64,000 nt of DNA, taken from contig JAHREI010000002.1 in assembly GCA_021733665.1 (NCBI GenBank), positions 310,001-374,000 on the forward strand, read 5' to 3'. The stretch is from Bacillus subtilis (GTDB lineage: Bacteria > Pseudomonadota > Alphaproteobacteria > Rhizobiales > Rhizobiaceae). Positions 34,552 to 42,746 of the stretch are shown here, piece by piece. Each line of letters begins with the position of its first letter. The stretch's first letter is position 1. The position numbers and the translations under genes are program-made. The notes below the pieces were generated by a model, which saw nothing but the letters and a program-made list of their open reading frames with translations, searched no databases and was not told where the DNA came from.

Positions 34552-35380
34552 GGATAAGGTGAATAGTAATGCGACGTTCAATCCACTCAATGATATTACG
34601 CAGCACTTCCACAATCGCCAGATAGATGATTGCAGCCCAGAGGTATGTCTGGAAATCAAAAGTGCGGGAATAGGCGCGGCGAGTTTCACCCATCAGGTCA
34701 TAAACCGTGATGATCGCAACAATGGCAGAGCCTTTAATCATGAGAATGATTTCGTTGCCGTAAGGACGCAATGCAACGACCAGAGCCTGAGGCAGGATGA
34801 TCTTACGGAAGGTCTGGAACTTGGACAGGCCAAGTGCATGAGCGCCTTCCCATTGGCCTTTAGGTACGCTGGCAATCGCACCACGCAGAATTTCAGCCTG
34901 ATAGGCCGCTGTGTTCAGAGTGAAAGCTAAGACCGCACAATACCAGGCTTCACGGAAGAAACTCCACAGGCCGATTGTCTCCAGAAACGGACGGAATGTT
35001 CCCAGACCGTAATAGATCAGGAAGATCTGTGCCAGCAACGGGGTGCCACGGAAGAAATAGACATAGCCATAAGCAATCGCTCCCAGAATGCGGTTATCCG
35101 ACATACGCGCAAGAGCAACCGGCAGCGACAGCAATGCTCCGAGCACAATTGAGATCGACACCAGTATCAGTGTTGTTTTGAGGCCGCTCCAATAGCGCGG
35201 GCCATAGGTCTCAATCAGATCAATCTGCCATACATTATACAGATAGACGGCCAGACCGGCAAAAAGAGCAAGCCAGATGCCAACCAGCACGTGGCCGGTA
35301 ATGCGGGCACCTGTCCATGGACGAGGCGGCTCAGCAGGACGAAAAACGCGTTCGCTTGATGTTTCTGTTATAGTCGTCAT
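34547..35380 (-). CDS. Basic amino acid ABC transporter permease (HisM/ArtM type)
   Basis: This 277-residue inner membrane protein is one of two permeases of a polar amino acid importer for lysine/arginine/ornithine, histidine or octopine-like substrates. It has a hydrophilic N-terminus, a membrane helix at about 30-50, and the BPD_transp_1 domain with YWSGLKTTLILVSISIVLGALLSLPVALAR, FFRGTPLLAQIFLIYYGLG and the ATPase-contact region GAHALGLSKFQTFRKIILPQA. It overlaps the upstream permease by 4 bases. Its stop codon lies within a palindromic repeat, so the original C-terminus may have been altered. No ATPase gene is in this operon. Confidence 0.92.
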   Translation of the reverse strand: MTTITETSSERVFRPAEPPRPWTGARITGHVLVGIWLALFAGLAVYLYNVWQIDLIETYGPRYWSGLKTTLILVSISIVLGALLSLPVALARMSDNRILGAIAYGYVYFFRGTPLLAQIFLIYYGLGTFRPFLETIGLWSFFREAWYCAVLAFTLNTAAYQAEILRGAIASVPKGQWEGAHALGLSKFQTFRKIILPQALVVALRPYGNEIILMIKGSAIVAIITVYDLMGETRRAYSRTFDFQTYLWAAIIYLAIVEVLRNIIEWIERRITIHLIR

Positions 35381-36111
35381 TGGCTTACCACGCTGGACGC
35401 CGTCTGTTTGCGGCTGCCTTCAGCCCATTTTTCAATGCGGGCGATGAAGTAAGAAGAGATAATTGCGAGTGCGAGATAGATCAGGCAGGCAACACCATAG
35501 AACAGGAATGGTTCTTTGGTAACGCGCGCTGCAACCGAAGTCTGACGCAGAATGTCTGTGAGGCTGATCACGGAAACCAGCGATGTATCTTTCAGCAGAA
35601 CCATCCACAGATTGGCGAGACCCGGCAGTGCAATTTTAATCAGCTGCGGAAAGATAATTTTGCGCATGGTCTGGAAATTGGTGAGACCGATTGCAAAGGC
35701 ACCTTCGTACTGGCCTTTAGGGATGGCACGGAATGCCGATAAGAAGACCTCACTGGAATAGGACGAGAAGACGAAGCCCAGCGCGATCATACCGGCTGCA
35801 AAGGCGTTGACCTCAACCGAACCTTCAAATCCGATGAGCGAGAAGAATTTCTGAACTGCAAGTGAGCCGCCAAAATACACCAGAAATAGCGTGAGCAGTT
35901 CCGGCAGGCCGCGGAAGATTGTTGTATAAATATTGGAAGCAAGGCGCAGCGATGGCTCTGCGGATTGCTTGCCCAAAGCAACAAGGAAACCGAGTAACAA
36001 ACCGATAGGCAGAGTGGCAAGAGCCAGCAGAACGGTTGTTAGCAGTCCCCATGCTATGCTCAGCCCCCATCCGTCCGGACCAAAGCCAATCAACACAGCA
36101 TATTTTTCCAT
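35377..36111 (-). CDS. Basic amino acid ABC transporter permease (HisQ/ArtQ type)
   Basis: This 244-residue permease pairs with the downstream one. It shows WGLLTTVLLALATLPIGLLLGFLVALGK, IYTTIFRGLPELLTLFLVYFGG and the EAA-type loop GAFAIGLTNFQTMRKIIFPQ. The ribosome binding site is AGGGATAG before the ATG. It lies 188 bp downstream of the binding protein gene, with a terminator-like hairpin between, a common way of making binding protein in excess. The substrate class is inferred from the binding proteins. Confidence 0.92.
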   Translation of the reverse strand: MEKYAVLIGFGPDGWGLSIAWGLLTTVLLALATLPIGLLLGFLVALGKQSAEPSLRLASNIYTTIFRGLPELLTLFLVYFGGSLAVQKFFSLIGFEGSVEVNAFAAGMIALGFVFSSYSSEVFLSAFRAIPKGQYEGAFAIGLTNFQTMRKIIFPQLIKIALPGLANLWMVLLKDTSLVSVISLTDILRQTSVAARVTKEPFLFYGVACLIYLALAIISSYFIARIEKWAEGSRKQTASSVVSQ

Positions 36112-36130
36112 TTAGTCTATCCCTGTAAGA

Positions 36131-36159
36131 ACGGGTGGTGAAAGTGATATGCCACCCGT
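36131..36159 (-). promoter_or_regulatory. Hairpin in the HisQ-type gene leader
   Basis: Arms ACGGGTGG (36131-36138) and CCACCCGT (36152-36159) form an 8-bp stem just upstream of the permease start (36111). It may stabilise the permease mRNA or modulate its translation. Confidence 0.35.
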
Positions 36160-36257
36160 CTAGAGCATGTCGCAGCCTGATAACCGCGACGATGCGACCA
36201 ATCAAAAATCCGAGCGGGCAGAAGATTAATCTGTGCCACGCTGCAAATCAGTGCTTT

Positions 36258-36288
36258 AAAAAATACCGGCCAGACGCATCTGACCGGT
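36258..36288 (-). terminator. Terminator/attenuator between binding protein and permease genes
   Basis: On the minus strand a stem (ACCGGTCAGA with TCTGGCCGGT, one mismatch) is followed by six T residues (A-run at 36258-36263), starting about 10 bp after the binding protein stop. It probably terminates most transcripts and lets a fraction continue into the permeases. Confidence 0.75.
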
Positions 36289-36298
36289 TGTTGCATGC

Positions 36299-37123
36299 TT
36301 ATTCGCCGTAAATATCGAAATCGAAATATTTATCGTTGATTTCTTTGTATTTTCCGTTGTCGCGGATGGCGAGAATGGCAGTGTTGAATTTCTCAACCAG
36401 CTCTTCACGGCCTTTTTTGATCGCAACGCCAACACCCGGACCATGAATTTCAAGGTTAGGTTTGACCGGACCGACCAGCCTACAGCATTCGCCTTCCGGT
36501 GTTTTCAGCCAGTCGATCAGCGAGACAATATTGTCATTCACTGCATCAACGCGGCCGGAAACCATATCCATACGGGCTTCATCAACACTACCGTAAGGCG
36601 TGATGGTGCTGTCGGTATATTCATGTTCCGAGAAAACCGCATGAATGGTCGAAGATTGTACGCCGATTGTTTTGCCGGCCAGATCTTCTTTGGTCGTGCC
36701 TTTAACATCAGAATCCTTTGGCACGGCAATTGCCGCCGCAGGATTGTAATATTTGTTGCTGAAATCGACCTGTTCTTTACGAGCCGGTGTAATCGACATG
36801 GATGAAATAACTGCATCCAGCTTGCCGGATTGCAGTGCAGGGATCATACCATCCCAATCCTGCACGATGATCTCACATTTGGCTTTCAGCTCTTCACAAA
36901 GAGCATTCGCAATATCAATCTCGAAACCGGCAACACTGCCGTCAGCCTTAACGAAATTATAAGGAGGATAGGCGCCTTCCGAACCGATTTTAAGTGTCAG
37001 CTGCTCTTGTGCCTGTGCTGCGATATTCAGGCTTGCAACAGCACCGGCTGTCACCAGACCTGCAATTGCCAGATTGCGCAGAGCTTTGCTGAAAAAGCGG
37101 TTTGCTCCTGTCGTCGTTCTCAT
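36299..37123 (-). CDS. Basic amino acid ABC transporter substrate-binding protein 1
   Basis: This 274-residue periplasmic protein has a signal peptide ending near AAQAQ (residue 39) and the SBP_bac_3 fold of lysine/arginine/ornithine-binding proteins: KIGSEGAYPPYNFVKADGSVAGFEIDIANALCEEL, the hinge block MSITPARKEQVDFSNKYY, and the C-terminal NDKYFDFDIYGE. The adjacent cysteines (ECCRLVG) and the AYPPYNF substrate loop are shared with the second copy 0.5 kb upstream. A GGAG lies 3 bases before the ATG. Together with the two permeases it forms the importer; the ligand may be arginine, ornithine, lysine or histidine. Confidence 0.92.
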   Translation of the reverse strand: MRTTTGANRFFSKALRNLAIAGLVTAGAVASLNIAAQAQEQLTLKIGSEGAYPPYNFVKADGSVAGFEIDIANALCEELKAKCEIIVQDWDGMIPALQSGKLDAVISSMSITPARKEQVDFSNKYYNPAAAIAVPKDSDVKGTTKEDLAGKTIGVQSSTIHAVFSEHEYTDSTITPYGSVDEARMDMVSGRVDAVNDNIVSLIDWLKTPEGECCRLVGPVKPNLEIHGPGVGVAIKKGREELVEKFNTAILAIRDNGKYKEINDKYFDFDIYGE

Positions 37124-37227
37124 TCTCCAGATACCCCCATGAGATGCAGTATAAAAGCAGTCTTGTTTGTTAATTCTACGCTTGTTTTTGGTTTTGTTCT
37201 CTATGCGAAGAAAAATTTGTTAACAGC

Positions 37228-37260
37228 GATATTCCCATCATTTTGGCTGCAAAGGCAAGT
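37228..37260 (-). promoter_or_regulatory. Conserved promoter-like block upstream of binding protein 1
   Basis: On the minus strand it reads CTTGCCT, an 18-base spacer ending AAATGATGG, then GAATATC, resembling the alphaproteobacterial sigma-70 consensus CTTGAC-N17-CTATAT. The same block occurs 110 bp before the paralogue (38550-38581). It lies about 105 bp before the start codon. Confidence 0.55.
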
Positions 37261-37540
37261 ATCAAAAACGTATTTTGCACTGTCGTGGAAAAATAAAGCG
37301 CTGGACAAATATAATAATGTAGCTATATGCGCTTTTTAAAATTCAAGAATGATTATTCTTTATTAAAAACAGTATGTTATCTGGTATATATAATCCGGTT
37401 TCTCACAGGGATGTTAAGCTTCTGCTTAAAAATGTAGGCTGTAATCCTGTTGTGTTTGCGACACTTTATTGGCGGCTTTCAGATAAAACAGCATAAGATT
37501 ATGCGTATTGGTCATGAGTGCGGTCTGTATGCCGGATATC

Positions 37541-37570
37541 AAAAAAGCTGCATATAAATATGCAGCTTTT
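37541..37570 (-). terminator. Intrinsic terminator after binding protein 2
   Basis: A 12-bp perfect stem (AAAAGCTGCATA at 37543-37554 with TATGCAGCTTTT at 37559-37570) runs into T residues on the minus strand. A second hairpin (ATGCCTGTCG at 37582-37591 with CGACAGGCAT at 37603-37612) lies between it and the stop codon. Confidence 0.88.
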
Positions 37571-37627
37571 CTTTTTTTCTGATGCCTGTCGTAAGTATTT
37601 TGCGACAGGCATTAAAGAAAGCGATGA

Positions 37628-38440
37628 TTATTCTTTGATTTCCGCACCATAGGCATCGAAATCGAAATATTTGTCGTTCACTTCTTTATATTTGCCATTG
37701 GTACGGATTGCCTTGATCGCCGCATTGAATTTAGCGATCAGCTCAGGATTGCCCTTCTTGAAGGCAACGCCTGCACCCGGACCATGAATTTCCGGCACGG
37801 CCGGCCATGTGCCGACCATTTCACAACATGCGCCATCCTCGGTCTTCAGCCACTGGGACAGCGTCACGCTATCGTCGCTGGCAGCGTCAAGGCGGCCATT
37901 GGCGAGATCAAGGCGATATTCTTCGGCAGTCGGATAGGATTTAATTGTGCTGTCGGTGAATGTCTTTTCAGCATAATTGGCGTGAGTGGTGGAGATCTGT
38001 ACGCCGATGGTTTTACCGGCCAGATCTTCTTTGGTGGTGCCTTTGATGTCGCTGTTTTTTGGTGCAGCCAGACCCGGAGGGGTGTTGTAATACTTATTGC
38101 TGAAATCAACCTGCTTCTGACGATCCGGTGTGATCGACATGGAGGCAATGAAGGCATCAAATTTACCGGCCTGCAGGCTCGGAATTGCGCCATCCCATTC
38201 AATGGTGATGAACTTGCACTCAGCTTTCATTTCTTCACAAAGTGCGCGGCCGATATCCACGTCAAAGCCGGAGAGTTCACCGGCAGCATTGATAAAGTTG
38301 AAAGGAGGATAGGCACCTTCTGTCGCGATTGTCAGCTTGAGTGGTTCCTGCGCCTGTGCTGCTGTTGCCGACAGGGAAATGGCGCCTGTCATCAGAACGG
38401 CAGACAGTGTTGCTCCGATAATTTTTTTATAATTCTTCAT
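37628..38440 (-). CDS. Basic amino acid ABC transporter substrate-binding protein 2
   Basis: This 270-residue paralogue of the neighbouring binding protein shares the same frame of motifs: TIATEGAYPPFNFINAAGELSGFDVDIGRALCEEM, MSITPDRQKQVDFSNKYYN, TTKEDLAGKTIGVQ, CCEMVGTW and NDKYFDFDAYG. The signal peptide ends near TAAQAQ. The start is ATG 38440; the in-frame GTG at 38452 would overlap the likely ribosome binding site GGTGAA. It has its own promoter block and terminator, so it can be expressed independently. Different substrate loops (TPPGLAAPK against PAAAIAVPK) suggest a different preference. Confidence 0.91.
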   Translation of the reverse strand: MKNYKKIIGATLSAVLMTGAISLSATAAQAQEPLKLTIATEGAYPPFNFINAAGELSGFDVDIGRALCEEMKAECKFITIEWDGAIPSLQAGKFDAFIASMSITPDRQKQVDFSNKYYNTPPGLAAPKNSDIKGTTKEDLAGKTIGVQISTTHANYAEKTFTDSTIKSYPTAEEYRLDLANGRLDAASDDSVTLSQWLKTEDGACCEMVGTWPAVPEIHGPGAGVAFKKGNPELIAKFNAAIKAIRTNGKYKEVNDKYFDFDAYGAEIKE

Positions 38441-38549
38441 TGTACTTTTCACCCGTTAAACCCATCCAAAGTTGCAATGATTACGCCGCTATCTGATTGA
38501 TTTAATCGGTTTATATTTTAGCGGTTTCATACGTAATTATTGTTCGCTG

Positions 38550-38581
38550 GATATTCCCATCATTTTTCGGGGAAAGGCAAG
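38550..38581 (-). promoter_or_regulatory. Conserved promoter-like block upstream of binding protein 2
   Basis: This is the paralogue of the block at 37228-37260, with the same CTTGCCTTT and ATGATGGGAATATC parts and a diverged middle. Conservation of only these two parts supports a -35/-10 promoter 110 bp before the start codon. Confidence 0.55.
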
Positions 38582-38715
38582 AGCAAAAAATTGATTTAAA
38601 ACAATGTTTGAAATTATGGTGCCAAAGCATTGGCTCATTGTATGAATTTGTAATGTTAAATTTTTGTTATTTTTAATAAAATCAATATGATAGAGAATTT
38701 TATTTGTGTGTTGAA

Positions 38716-39225
38716 TTAATTTTCTAATTCGCAATAGCGTTCGATAAAATCGGTGACGGCAGCGATATTGTTGAGATCCAGAACGGGTACGGTTTGACCG
38801 TGCAGAGCTTCATCAGTGGCAATGGCGACGATGGAATATTGCTCGGCATTCAGCGGGATTTGAGTCGGGCTATCTTTACGGCGCACTTCAATCTTAGCGT
38901 GCTTATCATTCTTATAGCCCTCGACAATAATCAGATCGCACGGTGTCATACGGCTGACAATATCATCCAGTGACGGCTCTGTTGCATCGCGCAGTTCATG
39001 CATCAGTGCCCAGCGGCTGAAAGAGACAATGGCAACCTCCTGCGCACCGGCTTCACGGTGGCGGTAGGAGTCGGTACCTTCTGTATCAATGTCGAAACTA
39101 TGATGGGCATGTTTGACGGTCGAAATTTTGTAACCGCGCCGGCTCAGCTCCCGCACAACACATTCTGTCAGGGTGGTTTTTCCGGAGTTTTTCCAGCCGG
39201 TAATGCCAAAGATTTTCTGTGTCAT
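38716..39225 (-). CDS. mobB: Molybdopterin-guanine dinucleotide biosynthesis protein B
   Basis: MobB is a GTP-binding accessory protein that helps MobA form the bis-MGD cofactor. The 169-residue protein begins with FGITGWKNSGKTTL, whose Walker A (GWKNSGKT) is at about 10-17, and has STVKHAHHSFDID, DSYRHREAGA and CDLIIVEGYKND. Its start codon overlaps the mobA stop by 4 bases (39222-39225), so the two are translationally coupled. Confidence 0.95.
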   Translation of the reverse strand: MTQKIFGITGWKNSGKTTLTECVVRELSRRGYKISTVKHAHHSFDIDTEGTDSYRHREAGAQEVAIVSFSRWALMHELRDATEPSLDDIVSRMTPCDLIIVEGYKNDKHAKIEVRRKDSPTQIPLNAEQYSIVAIATDEALHGQTVPVLDLNNIAAVTDFIERYCELEN

Positions 39226-39908
39226 TTTGCTTGCTCCTGCTGGTCACCTGCTTCCTGCAATTGCCATGCGGTTCTGGCCTGTGCCAGCTCAGCCTGAGTG
39301 TTGATGTTGAAGAAGGGATCCAGTCCGCTGATTTTATCAGTCTCGGTAAAATCTGTATAGGCAATCGTATGATTGGCCGCGAATACGCGGATGCTGCGCC
39401 TTTTGGTTTCGCTCAGCCAGTTCTGCAATGAACCGGCAAGAGAGGCAGGCCACAGGGCAAATGTCGGATGAGAGCCGAAATCCGAACGGGCAAAGACAAT
39501 GGTGTCTTTTATTTCCGCGGGTGCCGAGACGAGCGTTTCCGCAAAGCGTTGCAAAAGATCAGGCGGGAAGAATGGCGTATCAGCAGCTACGCTCATCACA
39601 TGGCTGTAGCCCAGCTGAGAAGCGTAACGGCAACCGGCAAGAACACCGGCCAGCGGCCCGCTATGGAGCCATTCACCATCATTGATAATTGGATAGCCGA
39701 AACTAACGAAAAAGGCCGGATCACTATTGGCGCTGATAACAATTTGTTCTGTTTGAGGCTTTAGCCGTGCACAGACCTGATGCAGGATCGTGTGGTCGCC
39801 AAGCGGGCGCAGGGATTTATCGCCGCCGCCAAGCCGCTGGCTGCTGCCTCCGGCGAGGATAAGCCCCAGCACATTCTTGCCGGTCAGAATTTGTTTCTCA
39901 TCCGCCAT
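39222..39908 (-). CDS. mobA: Molybdenum cofactor guanylyltransferase
   Basis: MobA transfers GMP from GTP to molybdenum-molybdopterin. The 228-residue nucleotidyltransferase has the signature LILAGGSSQRLGGGDKSLRPLG at about 16-37, the metal-binding SVAADTPFFPPDLL and the C-terminal FFNINTQAELAQAR. The ribosome binding site is weak. It overlaps mobB downstream. moaA lies nearby on the same strand beyond a DMT exporter. Confidence 0.95.
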   Translation of the reverse strand: MADEKQILTGKNVLGLILAGGSSQRLGGGDKSLRPLGDHTILHQVCARLKPQTEQIVISANSDPAFFVSFGYPIINDGEWLHSGPLAGVLAGCRYASQLGYSHVMSVAADTPFFPPDLLQRFAETLVSAPAEIKDTIVFARSDFGSHPTFALWPASLAGSLQNWLSETKRRSIRVFAANHTIAYTDFTETDKISGLDPFFNINTQAELAQARTAWQLQEAGDQQEQAK

Positions 39909-39947
39909 GTCAATTCTGCCTTTGCTGTGCGGGTGAAAGCCTTGCGA

Positions 39948-40877
39948 TCAGGCGGAAACATTCTTTTGCTTACGCAATTCCTTACGTTTACGATAACCCA
40001 TTATTGCTTCACGATAAAGCATGTAGCAGCCGCTGGCGACTACGATTGCGGCGCCGATCAGTGTATTCTGATCCGGTGCCTGATTGAAGACGATATAGCT
40101 GAGCACAATCGCCCAGAGCAGGCTGGTATAGCGAAACGGTGAGGCGAAGGACATATCGCCCGCACGGGTAGCAAGAATAATGCAGTGATAACCGATGATC
40201 AGCAGGATAGCAGCAATGCTGACATGCATCAGATCGGTGCTTGTTGGTTGTTGCCAGCCGGTATTGAGCTGCATCATCACAAAGCCGGTCATAGTCACCA
40301 GAACTGAAGTCATGGCCGAAATGAGAACGGTCGGGATTTGCATATTAATGCGGCGGGTTGAAAGATCACGCAATGCAGTGAAGCAGACACCGACCAGCAG
40401 CAGAAGAGCATAGGCATTCATACCAGTGCCGTCGTCACCACCACCAGGGCGGATGATAATCAGCACGCCGATAAAGCCGATGCTGATCGATAACCAGCGC
40501 CGCCAGCCCACTTTCTCACCGAGAAATAGCACAGCACCCAGCGTTACCGCCAGCGGCACGGCCTGATAGACCGATGAGACAAAGGCCAGCGACAAATGGG
40601 TGAGGCCAACAAGATAGCAGGTGGTTGCGCCGATCTCACCAAGACCGCGCAAAATCGTAACCTTATCAAGCGTGTCACGCCAGCGATGCAGAACACCTTG
40701 TCTTGAGGCAATCAGAACCAGCAAAAGGATGCATAATATTCCGCGCAGAAACATAAACTGCCCGAGATTGAGCGTTTGTGTGGAATATTTCGTCAGGGCA
40801 TCGCCGATGGCAAAGACGCCCATGCCGAGCATCATAAAAATACTGGAACGAATATTTGCTGAAAGTGCCACGGTCAT
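39948..40877 (-). CDS. DMT superfamily transporter (EamA domains)
   Basis: This 309-residue inner membrane protein has about ten membrane helices in two EamA repeats (MMLGMGVFAIGDALTKYSTQTL, FVSSVYQAVPLAVTLGAVLFLGEKVGWRRWLSI, then SPFRYTSLLWAIVLSYIVFNQAPDQNTLIGAAIVVASG). The C-terminus is basic and cytoplasmic (YRKRKELRKQKN). The family exports amino acids, nucleotides or drugs; no substrate can be named. It lies 39 bp upstream of mobA and could be co-transcribed, though a molybdenum link is not known for the family. Confidence 0.88.
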   Translation of the reverse strand: MTVALSANIRSSIFMMLGMGVFAIGDALTKYSTQTLNLGQFMFLRGILCILLLVLIASRQGVLHRWRDTLDKVTILRGLGEIGATTCYLVGLTHLSLAFVSSVYQAVPLAVTLGAVLFLGEKVGWRRWLSISIGFIGVLIIIRPGGGDDGTGMNAYALLLLVGVCFTALRDLSTRRINMQIPTVLISAMTSVLVTMTGFVMMQLNTGWQQPTSTDLMHVSIAAILLIIGYHCIILATRAGDMSFASPFRYTSLLWAIVLSYIVFNQAPDQNTLIGAAIVVASGCYMLYREAIMGYRKRKELRKQKNVSA

Positions 40878-40987
40878 GATCCTGCGGAAAAGCTGGAGAG
40901 CTTTTCATTCTAATACGGACTTATAACAAGTATTTATGCGACATGGTCACTTGTTTGCGTCATGCACAGCAAAATAATCTTAGCGCA

Positions 40988-41086
40988 CAATTCCTTGAAT
41001 TTGGAACAATTCAAGGTGAAATTATACTCTAATTCTAAAGTGTTAGAGCGAGTTTTGTGTGCCAGTTCTGGCACACGGCGCTCTAA
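40988..41086 (+). repeat. Two-hairpin dispersed repeat, copy 3
   Basis: This copy is in the same orientation as copy 1 and closest in sequence to the inverse of copy 2. It includes CCTTGAAT and ATTCAAGG arms, AAATTATACTCTAA, AAAGTGTTAGAGCGAG, and the second hairpin with inner GTGTGCCAG and CTGGCACAC and outer TTAGAGCG and CGCTCTAA. It occupies the gap between moaA and the DMT gene. Confidence 0.8.
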
Positions 41087-41115
41087 TAAAATCAAAGAAG
41101 TGCAGGGATGTGTTT

Positions 41116-42153
41116 TTAGCCGCCTGTAACGCTCATATGGCGTGAGACTGCGGGGCGGTTATTACGGCGGTCGATGATGAAGTCATGACCTTTGGGTTTG
41201 CGCAGAATTGCATTGTCGATTGCCTCAGACAGCAGCGTATTGTCAGTGCTTGCGCGCAGCGGTTCGCGCAGATCGGCCGCATCTTCCTGACCAAGGCACA
41301 TATAGAGCGTGCCGGTGCAGGTAATACGCACACGGTTGCAGCTTTCGCAGAAATTATGAGTCATCGGCGTAATAAAGCCGAGGCGACCGCCGGTTTCCGC
41401 AATCTGCACATAACGGGCAGGGCCGCCGGTCTGGTAGGGAATATCGGTCATGGTGAATTGGCGCGACAGTGATGCACGCAGCATTGAAAGCGGCAGATAC
41501 TGATCTGTGCGGTCGAGATCAATCTCACCCATCGGCATGGTTTCAATCAGTGTCATATCCATACCGCGATCATGCGCCCAGCGCAGCATGTCCGGAATTT
41601 CATGGTCATTGAAACCTTTGAGCGCCACAGCATTCAGCTTGATATGCAGACCGGCTTTTTGCGCTGCATCAATGCCGCGCAGAACCTGCGCCAGATCACC
41701 CCAGCGGGTAATCGTTTTGAACTTTTCCGCATCCAGCGTGTCGAGAGAAACATTGATACGTTTGATACCGCAGGCGGCAAGCTCTTCCGCATAACGTGAA
41801 AGCTGCGAACCGTTGGTGGTCAGTGTCAGTTCATCAAGCCGGTCAGCCTCAATATGACGCGACAGACTGCCAATGAGATGCATGATGTTTTTGCGCACCA
41901 GCGGTTCACCGCCGGTGAGACGGATTTTGCGTACGCCTTTATCAATAAAAGTTGAACAGAGACGGTCGAGTTCTTCCAGCGATAACAGATCTTTTTTGGG
42001 CAAAAAGGTCATATGTTCCGCCATGCAATAGGTACAGCGGAAGTCACAGCGATCAGTCACAGAAACGCGCAAATAGGTGATTGCCCGCCCGAAAGGGTCG
42101 ATCATTGGGGCTACAGGCGCAGTTTTGCTGATGTTTTGTGCTGTTAAATCCAT
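41116..42153 (-). CDS. moaA: GTP 3',8-cyclase MoaA
   Basis: MoaA is the radical SAM enzyme that starts molybdenum cofactor synthesis, converting GTP to 3',8-cyclo-H2GTP with MoaC downstream. From ATG 42153 the protein is 345 residues. The radical SAM cluster CDFRCTYC is at 36-43 (Cys36, Cys40, Cys43), followed by [11 protein letters not shown]. The second 4Fe-4S cluster uses CESC and a Cys about 13 residues later ([15 protein letters not shown]), and the C-terminus ends in the conserved GG. An in-frame TTG at 42177 has no ribosome binding site and was not used. It shares the strand with mobA and mobB. Confidence 0.95.
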   Translation of the reverse strand: MDLTAQNISKTAPVAPMIDPFGRAITYLRVSVTDRCDFRCTYCMAEHMTFLPKKDLLSLEELDRLCSTFIDKGVRKIRLTGGEPLVRKNIMHLIGSLSRHIEADRLDELTLTTNGSQLSRYAEELAACGIKRINVSLDTLDAEKFKTITRWGDLAQVLRGIDAAQKAGLHIKLNAVALKGFNDHEIPDMLRWAHDRGMDMTLIETMPMGEIDLDRTDQYLPLSMLRASLSRQFTMTDIPYQTGGPARYVQIAETGGRLGFITPMTHNFCESCNRVRITCTGTLYMCLGQEDAADLREPLRASTDNTLLSEAIDNAILRKPKGHDFIIDRRNNRPAVSRHMSVTGG

Positions 42154-42309
42154 ATTTCCGTATGCCGGTTTGCTCAAATACTCTGTCTATATAAGAGAGA
42201 TAAGTTCAACGCATAGTGCTGTCCAGATGCATTATGTCACGTAAGGGCGGAGTGGTCTGTAAACAAAGTCTTGTCCTGCTCTCATTCTGCGACTACCACA
42301 GAGACAGAT

Positions 42310-42699
42310 ATGAATATGGTGGATCATTCAATGAGCGATATCTGGCCGGAAGAACTTCGGGTTTCCCAAGATCGGAAAACCCTGTCTGTGACATTTAATA
42401 ATGGGCATAATTATTCATTCCCTGCGGAAATGCTGCGCGTATTGTCGCCGTCTGCTGAAGTACAGGGACATTCACCGGAACAGCGCGTGACTGTGCCGGG
42501 TAAAATCAATGTTGGTATTATGAAGATTGATCCGGTTGGCAATTATGCTGTGCGCATCAGTTTTGACGATATGCACGATACCGGTCTGTTCACATGGATT
42601 TATCTGCATCAGTTGGGCGAAGAGTATGAAACCCGCTGGCAGGGCTATCTTGATGAGCTGAAAGAGAAAAATCTCAGCCGCGAACCGAAGTTTCACTAA
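42310..42699 (+). CDS. DUF971 (GBBH-like N-terminal domain) protein
   Basis: This 129-residue protein consists of one DUF971 domain, the same fold as the N-terminal domain of gamma-butyrobetaine hydroxylase: WPEELRVSQDRKTLSVTFNNGHNYSFPAEMLRVLSPSAEVQGH, VGIMKIDPVGNYAVRISFDDMHDTGLFTWIYLHQLG. Some members bind Fe-S clusters or act with Mrp/ApbC; no cysteine pair is visible here, so that role is not supported. ATG 42310 was chosen; ATGs at 42316 and 42331 are alternatives. It is divergent from moaA, which could hint at a cofactor link, but this is weak. Confidence 0.85.
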   Translation: MNMVDHSMSDIWPEELRVSQDRKTLSVTFNNGHNYSFPAEMLRVLSPSAEVQGHSPEQRVTVPGKINVGIMKIDPVGNYAVRISFDDMHDTGLFTWIYLHQLGEEYETRWQGYLDELKEKNLSREPKFH

Positions 42700-42712
42700 T
42701 TACACTAAAAAG

Positions 42713-42738
42713 AAAGCCGGAGTTTCCTCCGGCTTTTT
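42713..42738 (+). terminator. Bidirectional terminator between the DUF971 gene and fumarase
   Basis: A 9-bp stem (AAAGCCGGA at 42713-42721 with TCCGGCTTT at 42728-42736) continues into TTTTT. It serves convergent genes ending at 42699 and 42747. Confidence 0.88.
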
Positions 42739-42746
42739 GTTTGACC

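Larger units (their letters stand above)
37124..37627. other. Intergenic region between the two binding protein genes
   Basis: The 504 bp hold the 3' hairpins of the upstream copy (37541-37612) and, at 37228-37260, a promoter-like block nearly identical to one before the other copy. The middle 280 bp are AT-rich with no gene seen. Confidence 0.6.

Noticed and set aside
36159-36215. Possible further dispersed repeat beginning TAGAGCATGTCGC upstream of the HisQ-type permease
   Set aside because: Only a fragment resembles Rhizobiales repeats and no complete second arm could be found, so it was not listed as a copy.
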